From Clostridiales bacterium (GTDB lineage Bacteria; Bacillota; Clostridia; Peptostreptococcales; Anaerovoracaceae): a stretch of DNA of 12,648 nt. Made by a program: the position numbers and the translations under genes. The notes below the pieces were generated by a model. The model had not been told where the DNA came from. It saw only the letters and a list, made by a program, of their open reading frames with translations, and did not search any database. The stretch's first letter is position 1, and each line of letters starts with the position of its first letter. Shown here in pieces: positions 8,201-12,648 of the stretch. Where the stretch lies: assembly GCA_009778415.1 (NCBI GenBank), contig WRJV01000290.1:1-12648 (forward strand), written 5' to 3'.

Positions 8201-9162
8201 ACGACCCGCTTGGGCGCAGAATGAGCAAGACGTTCAACGGGAAAACAACAAAATTCCTATGGGATGGAGACAAAATCATTCACGAATGGGTGGAAGTGGC
8301 AGAAATCAATAGACAGCCATCGGAGCCAACGACGTGGCTCTTTGACGAAGATAGCTTTACTCCCCTTGCGAAGCTAACAAAGGAAAAATCCTACGGTGTA
8401 ATCAGCAACCATTTGGGTACGCCCTGTTGCCTTTTAGATCAACTCGGCAATTCTGTATGGAAAACCGAATTAGACCTGTATGGCAGGCCGTTTCTCAGGG
8501 AGGGTGGAAAGGTTGAAGATGAGAAATGCCCGTTTCGATTTCCGGGGCAGTACGAGGACGAGGAGACAGGGCTTTACTACAACCGCTTCAGGTATTATGA
8601 TCCAGAAAGCGGAATGTACACGCAGAGGGATCCAGTTGGGTTGACTGGTGGAAATCCAACGGTTTATGGATATGTGCATGACACCAATGTTTGGATTGAT
8701 CTTTTTGGGTTAGCAAATTTATTTCAATTGGGAACTTATGGTAGCCTAAACAGTGTAGCTCATATGGGCGATGGTTTACAAGCTCATGAACTACTTAGAC
8801 ATGAGTATTTGGTTCAAAACGGTATTACCACAAAAAATTTAAGAATGCCAAGTAATCCTTCAATCGCCCTTGATAATGCACACCATACCAGAGTGGGTGG
8901 AGCACATTGGCACGAAGCTCAAATAAGAACATCCCAAGGGCTTGGCCGGAATCAGTTCCATGCTAACCTAAAAAGAGAACTTGACATTACTCAAGGGGGG
9001 TTAAGAAAATCTGGAGTTCCCGCAAGCCGAGCTAGAAAACTGAGGGAAGAAGCAGAAGCATTTTATAAAACACAAGCACGACAGTTTCCATTAAATAAAG
9101 ATCCCATTAATCAGCCCACGATTAAGCGAGCCCCAATTAATCAAGCTCCGATAAAGTATTAA
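5227..9162 (+). CDS. Rhs/YD-repeat toxin with hydrophobic N-terminus and histidine-rich nuclease-like tip
   Basis: The 1311-residue protein is taken from the ATG at 5227 (AGAGGGG 10 bases upstream); the ATG at 5173 is in frame, but its RBS is poor and the stretch folds as a hairpin. Residues about 24-48 and 55-75 are two hydrophobic segments (IVSMIPVVGNVASLVDAG; LALIGAIPLVGN) followed by a Lys/Arg-rich stretch to about 140. The usual Rhs entry GEPVDAIHGLVFYDLVDFEY follows directly, with no PAAR domain. YD repeats (YDxxGRxxxxxxPDGxxxxxY type) fill about 220-1120. The core ends with GQYEDEETGLYYNRFRYYD, then RDPVGLTGG (Asp about 1135), the conserved self-cleavage and plug region. The last 149 residues are the variable tip: HELLRHEYL, NPSIALDNAHHTRVGGAHWHE, then a basic helical tail. 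This resembles HNH/ENDO VII-type nucleases. A VgrG gene precedes it and an immunity-like gene follows. Base composition falls from GC-rich to AT-rich inside the core, near 6650-6900. Confidence 0.9.
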   Translation: MGIKTAVAKGLVKGAKANKVLDGVQLGLGIVSMIPVVGNVASLVDAGISLARGDFVGAGLALIGAIPLVGNAFKIAKNVVKLGGKLLKGVKGLKFLRGAKLLNLKKIVTGAKKFGKFNFRKNIKIGKYAKKAKNAAKRIQQKLKCLIKGEPVDAIHGLVFYDLVDFEYPGVLPFVWERSWSSANANLGMLGHGTGCLYSMRIKLGKGTVKNLVFVNEKGREIEFATPKFGETAVNRSEKLSLVLQAAGCEVFNLETRLRYVFEGVENADDFRLARIEDETRDHCIFLDYNAESRLGGITDTAGRRFEISTNGAGLVTKVSFDGRALVKYAYDSKSNLVEAIDVNGAKSTIHYKNHLMVKRVTKNGDTFQWEYDGDDETARCIHTWGDDHLLEGWFEYEKDHTVYINSLGYREVFYFDGKKRLTKHVDAGGGETLYAYNEHDEIVSVTNPDGETTSFTYNGFGQMTEVVIPSGAAQTMEYDEASRMVKSTAPNCAEVAWEYNSSGRMVKATMPDGTETLYDYNEIGMVSKITDEVGELKLSTELEYDSSLNLTALTHPTGAKEKWEYDKHGNAVKAVSPIGSVEEMEYDRRGRLVKYTSCDGNVTYLSYNAYDDVAQLKDNVRDISLSYTPLGHLAYRKERNRKIKMSYNTEGFLTCVENENGEQYLFERDGAGDVVAEIGYDGVKKSYRFSSAGKLTGVNRGETTCWIDMQYSEDGFLKTIEYANGEVEEFTRGKMGEILSARNGCSKLEFEYDKMGRPVKETQNGLTVESIYPSNYFDLGRVGLKTSLGLSVNIYRNKYMQPEQMHANFQNLTTHQSCFAYNLLGQVLEWTVNMPNGNQIRDSWSYDKKGLPLTHVASVGNCAIRQRKYNWSSGDRIKSVIDDISNLGLEYSYDNYGVPRAVEVKGFEEKEIVRLLDDVGNVYETRKKADREYGKGGQLRTAMGREYRYDDCGDLIEKKESDGKIWQYFYHPSGLLGKVIRPDGKTVSFGYDPLGRRMSKTFNGKTTKFLWDGDKIIHEWVEVAEINRQPSEPTTWLFDEDSFTPLAKLTKEKSYGVISNHLGTPCCLLDQLGNSVWKTELDLYGRPFLREGGKVEDEKCPFRFPGQYEDEETGLYYNRFRYYDPESGMYTQRDPVGLTGGNPTVYGYVHDTNVWIDLFGLANLFQLGTYGSLNSVAHMGDGLQAHELLRHEYLVQNGITTKNLRMPSNPSIALDNAHHTRVGGAHWHEAQIRTSQGLGRNQFHANLKRELDITQGGLRKSGVPASRARKLREEAEAFYKTQARQFPLNKDPINQPTIKRAPINQAPIKY
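8713..9159 (+). other. C-terminal toxin tip of the Rhs protein, likely HNH/ENDO VII-like nuclease
   Basis: This is the segment after the last conserved Rhs core residues (DLFGLA). Numbering from the start at 5227, candidate metal and catalytic residues are His 1187 (in AHELLRHEYL), His 1219 and 1220 (in NPSIALDNAHH), His 1227, His 1229 and Glu 1230 (in GGAHWHEAQ). The pattern HE-x(n)-NPxIALxxxxH followed by a second histidine cluster recalls nuclease tips seen on other Rhs toxins, which degrade DNA or RNA in the target cytoplasm. It is AT-rich compared with the shell, as expected of an exchangeable tip. The last 20 residues carry the imperfect repeat PINQPTIKRAPINQAPIK. The exact family and substrate are not certain. 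Confidence 0.55.
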
Positions 9163-9196
9163 TAATAAGCTATTAGTTGAAAAAAGGAGGGAAAAA

Positions 9197-9805
9197 ATGT
9201 CAAGCAAAATAAAACTTATTGAGACTAGCAATGAGCAAAATGTTTTACGCATTGGAGGAAAAAGCCTCCTGCCTAATGAAATCATTTGGCCGGTTAACCC
9301 AAATGGTGAAAAGCTGACGTTAATTGTTAGTTTTCCTACAAACCTGATAAATTCGATCCTTCAAAGTAATTATCCTGAGGATAAAATTGTCTCTGTTTTT
9401 ACCACATACAGCACAGATAGTTATTTTTTGGATTCAATCGTCTATAATGGTGATGTTGAAGAACTTGACATAATAAAGCAAGGTTATACAAAAGTAATTT
9501 TACATTCGATTGGCTCGCCAAGAAATGATTCGGAGTTTTTAATACCCGCCATGAAGATAGTTTTTGGTGAGGAAATTGACGAGGCAACCGATTATTATGG
9601 TTCGTTAATAGGGACAACTCCCGTATTTATTCAGAAAAAAACTCTGGAGCTTGGTTCTTACAAATTTTGTATGCAGATATATGGAGGAGATTTCCCTAGC
9701 GAGTTTCAAGACATTTTCTATTTGAATGACTCAATTGGATATCTCTTTCTAAATAAACTTGAAACTACAGACGATATCGGATTATTTTTTACTCAATGTA
9801 GTTGA
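9197..9805 (+). CDS. DUF1963-like protein, probable immunity protein for the Rhs tip
   Basis: The 202-residue protein starts at the ATG at 9197, 5 bases after a strong AAGGAGGG, and lies 34 bases after the Rhs stop, the usual place of the cognate immunity gene. Residues 18-32 (RIGGKSLLPNEIIWP) followed by NGEKLTLIVSFPTNLI match the opening of DUF1963/YwqG-like proteins, where GG-x-P-x(n)-WP is followed by a hydrophobic strand. The C-terminal YLFLNKLETTDDIGLFFTQC fits the closing strands of that fold. It has no signal peptide, so it would act in the cytoplasm, consistent with a nuclease tip. DUF1963-type proteins are found as immunity partners in polymorphic toxin loci. The pairing with this particular tip rests on adjacency. 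Low GC content matches the toxin tip and suggests that they moved together. Confidence 0.7.
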   Translation: MSSKIKLIETSNEQNVLRIGGKSLLPNEIIWPVNPNGEKLTLIVSFPTNLINSILQSNYPEDKIVSVFTTYSTDSYFLDSIVYNGDVEELDIIKQGYTKVILHSIGSPRNDSEFLIPAMKIVFGEEIDEATDYYGSLIGTTPVFIQKKTLELGSYKFCMQIYGGDFPSEFQDIFYLNDSIGYLFLNKLETTDDIGLFFTQCS

Positions 9806-9859
9806 ACGGAAGACAACCATGTAGGAAACATACACGAAACGCGACGACAATATAGCTGA

Positions 9860-10312
9860 ACCATCAAATTCCTTCATGTATGTAAACAGTGGAATGCGAA
9901 AGAATTGGCATCTTTATTGAAGAAGAGAAGTTCTGGAAATCCACAGGAGAGGGTTTTATTTCAAGATGGGATTTTAATGTCCATGCGTATGGTTAAGCCA
10001 GCAGCAAGCCAAATCATGGGGCAAAATATCTTACTGGCCAATGCGTACCTGCACAGATTAGAAGTGGAAAAAATTACGATGCCTATAAAAAAACAGTACG
10101 AACATAAATTGATAAAAAAAGCGATTAAACATTATTGCTACAATGAGCCGTTCAATTACAAAGATGACGATGACGACTTTGAACGTTCTTATCAACTCTA
10201 TACCAAAACAAAAAAGACATTTATGGAGAGCATTAAGTACGATTTGATGTACCTTGCGCTGCCAAGAAGAACACATATTGCAGCAAAACGTTTATTGTTT
10301 AATGGAGACTGA
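9860..10312 (+). pseudogene. 5' half of a gene split by an in-frame TGA, family unknown
   Basis: The frame is open from after a TGA at 9857-9859 to a TGA at 10310-10312 and gives about 150 residues, rich in Lys, Tyr and Asp (an acidic DDDDD run, and the helices MSMRMVKPAASQIMGQNILL and IKYDLMYLALPRRTHIAAKR). No ribosome binding site stands before the first usable starts (TTG 9905; a later ATG at 9978), so the true 5' end seems lost or damaged. The frame after the TGA continues without a shift into the next feature (NCWKYFERTALFHVLTNRRP), which strongly suggests one former gene. It may be an orphan immunity gene, judging only by its place downstream of the Rhs and DUF1963-like genes. I do not recognise the family. 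Confidence 0.5.
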
Positions 10313-10381
10313 AACTGCTGGAAATATTTTGAAAGAACTGCATTATTTCATGTTTTAACTAACAGAAGGCCTGCCATAGAC

Positions 10382-11041
10382 ATGTTTGCCCATAGCATAA
10401 ACTATGCGATATACATTGGGCGGTATGATTTGATCGATGCAATAATAAAAAACATTGTCACTTCAATGGAAAAGGATCGGGATGAGTATAAGAATGCGGA
10501 CTCGGCAACCATTAATATGATAAAAGAGGCCTTTGTTTACCCAAGTACATATCTTGCGAATTTCTTGTTAGAGAAGATAGGCTTTAGAAACCCTTCGACG
10601 GAAGAATTGGCTCATTATGGAACAGGGGATCAAGGGCCTGGCGTATATAAACAATTAATTGAAAAATGGAACGACTCGTATGCGGAAGTAGAGGATTGCT
10701 ATTGGGACGAATTATGTGAATATCACTTAAATAGAATTGCTGTAGCCGGGCACGGATGGGAAAAGGAAGAACTCTGTTATTACGATCTTATTCCAATGGA
10801 ACTGATGAACGTATTCAAAGTAAGGGAAAAGCTGGGTTTAGACGCACCAGTGATCAAGCATGAGCTATTTAATACAATAATGGCAACACCTCCTGTTGTC
10901 CCAACAGGTTACAACGCTGATTTGGACGTAAAACTTCAAATGGTGGAGTGGACGATCAAACATGAGAAAGTATATACTCAAGCAGAAATAGTTCAGCAGT
11001 TAGCAGAGGAACACGGGGAAGGCGCCGATTTGTTTTTCTGA
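10382..11041 (+). CDS. 3' half of the TGA-split gene, 219-residue frame, family unknown
   Basis: The ATG at 10382 opens a 219-codon frame ending with TGA at 11039-11041, in the same frame as the preceding half. Codons 10313-10381 between the two are also open and read like protein, so the ATG is probably internal to an older gene of about 395 codons. AGAAGG lies 12 bases before the ATG, too far for a good RBS. The product looks helical and soluble, with no membrane segment: SINYAIYIGRYDLIDAIIKN, a Glu/Tyr-rich middle (EVEDCYWDELCEYHLNR), and a C-terminal helix ending GEGADLFF. It may still be translated by reinitiation. An immunity role is inferred from context alone. Alternatives are an independent gene with a weak start, or a sequencing error at 10310. 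Confidence 0.45.
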   Translation: MFAHSINYAIYIGRYDLIDAIIKNIVTSMEKDRDEYKNADSATINMIKEAFVYPSTYLANFLLEKIGFRNPSTEELAHYGTGDQGPGVYKQLIEKWNDSYAEVEDCYWDELCEYHLNRIAVAGHGWEKEELCYYDLIPMELMNVFKVREKLGLDAPVIKHELFNTIMATPPVVPTGYNADLDVKLQMVEWTIKHEKVYTQAEIVQQLAEEHGEGADLFF

Positions 11042-11059
11042 CCAAAGGAGTTGATGCAT

Positions 11060-11473
11060 TTGCACACAGAGTTCATGGAACTAGCCGCAGCCCTGCGCAA
11101 CGAATACCTGCTTAAGACAGAGGCGCTTTTTGTTGCCAAAAGACGCAGCGAATGGTATAAAGATGAAGGCCAGCGAATGGTCGGCGAGTATGACGTTTCG
11201 TTTCTGTTTGCCTATTTCGACGAGTTGTGGGACAAGCTGCTTTCTGCAAGGAAGCGCTACGCAGGGAAGGTCACGGTTCAAGAGGTTGCGACTCTTATGA
11301 TGGACGCGCTCCCAGATTTTTGTTCGTACTTTACAAACATCGCCCGGTTCGCTATAGCGGGACACTCAGGCAAGAGCCCGTTTGCCGAAATCGCAAAAGG
11401 CGAGACTTTCCAGATAGGATGGTTTAAAGAATATAACTGGTTTACAAAATTTTCAACTCGATACCCAGGGTAG
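11060..11473 (+). CDS. Hypothetical helical protein, possible immunity-type gene
   Basis: AAAGGAG at 11044-11050 fixes the region of the start. The TTG at 11060 is 9 bases from it and best spaced; the ATG at 11054 is only 3 bases away and the TTG at 11051 touches it, so TTG 11060 (137 residues) is preferred although ATG 11054 cannot be excluded. The protein is mostly helical in composition (EFMELAAALRNEYLLKTEAL, SFLFAYFDELWDKLLSARKR) and ends in the aromatic IGWFKEYNWFTKFSTRYPG. There is no signal peptide, membrane segment or known catalytic motif, and I do not recognise the family. It follows the previous frame by under 20 bases and precedes another immunity-type gene by 43, so all are probably co-transcribed. 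The bases around the start share an exact 17-mer with 12243-12259. Confidence 0.6.
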   Translation: MHTEFMELAAALRNEYLLKTEALFVAKRRSEWYKDEGQRMVGEYDVSFLFAYFDELWDKLLSARKRYAGKVTVQEVATLMMDALPDFCSYFTNIARFAIAGHSGKSPFAEIAKGETFQIGWFKEYNWFTKFSTRYPG

Positions 11474-11516
11474 CAATATCGAAATGGAATTGCATTCAAT
11501 AAACAGGAGGATTGAA

Positions 11517-12215
11517 ATGTTTGGTTTTATAAAGAAGAAAGAAAAAGTTAACCCAGTATGGTTAAGCGAGCTGCTTATCAATATGTTAGAAAAATTGCCG
11601 GATGAATATTCGATCTATTTGCATCAGCTATACGATGGGATTGTGGGAGGGATAATGCCATCATCCCCATTTGACCCCAACTATATCGGTATCGTATTTA
11701 ATGGGAAAGTCGCTGGGAAATATGAGAAAAGAAATGACATGTTTTTTTTGCTAAAGGGAATCAAATTATTCAACAGTTCATCGGGCGAATTTGTCAGTGT
11801 GAAGCTATATTTCCATGACAACCTGCTCTGTGGCTTGAGTTCAAGCAGGGAGCTCAATATGACTGATTACGATATAAACAGAATACGCATAGACAATCTA
11901 ACACGAAAAGGTGCAGAACTTGACAAAGCAATAGCCGACAAGCTAAAAACATGGGGCATGAAAGAACTACCAAACCCTTCAGACGTGGATGAAGTTGCCA
12001 TTGGAGATATGGAGATGCTGCGTATAAGAGAAATTCAGGACGGGAATTTTCTTGCCATTAATAACGGCGATTTTTACTTGATAGAGCATTCATTTCAAGA
12101 GGCGCGGAAAATACCATCCAAGCACTACAAAGATTTACAAACGAGGGTATGCGATCTAACAGATGAAGAAATATATTCGTTTAGCTTGGAAGCAACAAAA
12201 ACCATTGCTCTTTAG
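11517..12215 (+). CDS. Immunity-type conserved hypothetical protein (MFGFxKKKEK family)
   Basis: The 232-residue protein starts at the ATG at 11517, 6 bases after AGGAGG (11505-11510); an ATG at 11484 is in frame but has no RBS. It begins MFGFIKKKEKVNPVWL, then LEKLPDEYSIYLHQLYDGIV near 24-43. A strand-rich middle follows (YIGIVFNGKV, then SVKLYFHDNLLCGL) and then KLKTWGMKELPNPSDVDEV near 142-160. The C-terminal part is IREIQDGNFLAINNGDFYLI. I recognise the overall pattern from immunity-type proteins found in Rhs and other polymorphic-toxin loci, where the middle reads like a small beta-sandwich, but I cannot give a Pfam name. There is no signal peptide. No toxin adjoins it, so it looks like an orphan. 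A 45-base part of the gene (11931-11975) is nearly duplicated at 1516-1560, upstream of the effector operon. Confidence 0.65.
   Translation: MFGFIKKKEKVNPVWLSELLINMLEKLPDEYSIYLHQLYDGIVGGIMPSSPFDPNYIGIVFNGKVAGKYEKRNDMFFLLKGIKLFNSSSGEFVSVKLYFHDNLLCGLSSSRELNMTDYDINRIRIDNLTRKGAELDKAIADKLKTWGMKELPNPSDVDEVAIGDMEMLRIREIQDGNFLAINNGDFYLIEHSFQEARKIPSKHYKDLQTRVCDLTDEEIYSFSLEATKTIAL
11931..11975 (+). repeat. Direct repeat, downstream copy (partner at 1516-1560)
   Basis: The 45-base segment matches 1516-1560 with three mismatches (positions 1520, 1523 and 1541 of the upstream copy). Here it is part of an intact gene; there it is in a stub. Both copies are in the same orientation, about 10.4 kb apart, and enclose the whole effector operon. 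Confidence 0.75.
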
Positions 12216-12225
12216 CAGCGAGGTT

Positions 12226-12435
12226 ATGCCATATAAATTAGAAGTTGATGCATTTGCACCTGCAACCGTATATACTGAACACGGAGCAAACAGGAGGCGG
12301 TTAAGCGGTTACCCGACAGATGTTGAGTTTATAAAAGGAAATTTGCCATTTTGCTTTGGCTCAGTATATGCCTATGCGAAAATTACGGAAAAATCAATTG
12401 CGAAAGCGTGTATTGGTTATTGGCAGTTTTCGTGA
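12226..12435 (+). CDS. Small hypothetical protein or gene fragment, 69 residues
   Basis: The frame is open from within the previous gene to the TGA at 12433; the ATG at 12226 with GAGG 3 bases upstream is the only plausible start, and a weak one. The peptide runs MPYKLEVDAFAPATVYTEHG, then SGYPTDVEFIKGNLPFCFGS and ends GYWQFS. It reads like the beginning of a larger globular protein rather than a complete one, so it may be a truncated immunity gene. The part encoding DAFAPATVYTEHGA is echoed at 1600-1636, where the same words precede the AAA-ATPase pseudogene. I do not recognise a family. It starts 11 bases after the preceding stop codon and could be translated by coupling. Confidence 0.45.
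   Translation: MPYKLEVDAFAPATVYTEHGANRRRLSGYPTDVEFIKGNLPFCFGSVYAYAKITEKSIAKACIGYWQFS
12250..12286 (+). repeat. Direct repeat, downstream copy (partner at 1600-1636)
   Basis: This 37-base segment matches 1600-1636 at 32 positions, including the 14-mer CGTATATACTGAAC. Four of the five mismatches change a codon but leave the peptide similar (DAFAPATVYTEHGA against VAFALAIVYTELGG), which suggests an old coding duplication. It is the second element of the paired repeats flanking the effector operon. Confidence 0.6.
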
Positions 12436-12477
12436 ATTGGTACACGAACATGACGCGCTTTACTATTTGAGGTTAAT

Positions 12478-12648
12478 ATGAAATATTTTCGGCTTTGTCA
12501 TATATACCCGGGCAAAGGATATATCGATGGTGATGTAAGGTTCACACCCCCTTTTGAAAGGGAATCTGTTACTGGCGGATACTATCAGGTGGGAGTTCCT
12601 CTTGATTTATCGCGTCGACATATTTCAGTTACTATGGACAGTCGGTCT
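12478..12648 (+). CDS. Hypothetical protein, 3' end outside window
   Basis: The ATG at 12478 follows TGAGG by 5 bases and opens a frame that runs to the end of the window (57 codons, no stop). The visible start is MKYFRLCHIYPGKGYIDGDV, then RFTPPFERESVTGGYYQVGV. It has no signal peptide; alternating polar and hydrophobic residues suggest a beta-rich soluble protein. Its position at the end of a run of immunity-type genes, all on the same strand, suggests one more of these. No family recognised. Confidence 0.6.
   Translation, partial: MKYFRLCHIYPGKGYIDGDVRFTPPFERESVTGGYYQVGVPLDLSRRHISVTMDSRS

Noticed and set aside
9806..9860. Terminator after the DUF1963-like gene
   Set aside because: No stem followed by a T-run could be found; transcription may continue into the following genes.
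9857..10312. Reassignment of TGA to a sense codon (TGA at 9857 and 10310 inside a readable frame)
   Set aside because: TGA ends the VgrG gene and the DUF1963-like gene at natural positions, and intact large genes here contain no internal TGA. Gene decay is simpler.
1..12648. Transposase, integrase, tRNA or phage attachment site that would explain mobility
   Set aside because: I found no transposase or integrase motif, terminal inverted repeats or tRNA-like cloverleaf on either strand.

Overview
The window reads as one block of a polymorphic-toxin locus from an anaerobe-type bacterium with strong AAGGAGG ribosome binding sites and frequent AGG (Arg) and ATA (Ile) codons in its GC-richer genes. 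That would suit a Negativicutes, other Firmicutes or Synergistota-like host, but nothing in the sequence fixes the phylum. All convincing genes lie on the + strand; the minus-strand open frames look like shadows.

Layout. (1) Bases 1-1459, AT-rich: the 3' part of a leucine-rich-repeat protein, then a SUKH (SMI1/KNR4) protein with a possible L7/L12-like tail. Both look like orphan immunity-type genes. (2) Bases 1492-2895: gene debris. It holds a short remnant of an immunity gene whose intact relative lies at 11517-12215, then a PF09820-type AAA-ATPase gene broken by an in-frame TAA and lacking its usual C-terminal nuclease domain. (3) Bases 2960-9162, GC-rich at first: a three-gene effector operon. 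It encodes a DcrB-like (PsbP/DUF1795-fold) protein, a VgrG/Pvc8-type spike, and an Rhs/YD-repeat toxin with an N-terminal hydrophobic hairpin region and a histidine-rich, nuclease-like C-terminal tip. Two GC-rich RNA hairpins sit between the VgrG and Rhs genes. (4) Bases 9197-9805: a DUF1963-like protein in the position of the cognate immunity gene. (5) Bases 9860-12648, AT-rich: more orphan immunity-type genes, at least one broken by an in-frame TGA, ending in a gene cut by the window edge.

How it fits together. In the inferred model the VgrG spike and the Rhs cocoon form the tip and cargo of a contractile injection system whose tube, sheath and baseplate are not in this window. The DcrB-like protein may act like an Eag chaperone, shielding the hydrophobic N-terminus of the Rhs protein. 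The Rhs shell holds the nuclease tip, and the DUF1963-like protein protects kin. The flanking genes would be an immunity archive left by earlier tip exchanges. Two short homologous segments occur in the same order on both sides of the effector operon (1516-1560 and 1600-1636; 11931-11975 and 12250-12286). This suggests that the immunity region was duplicated around the cassette and that the upstream copy then decayed.
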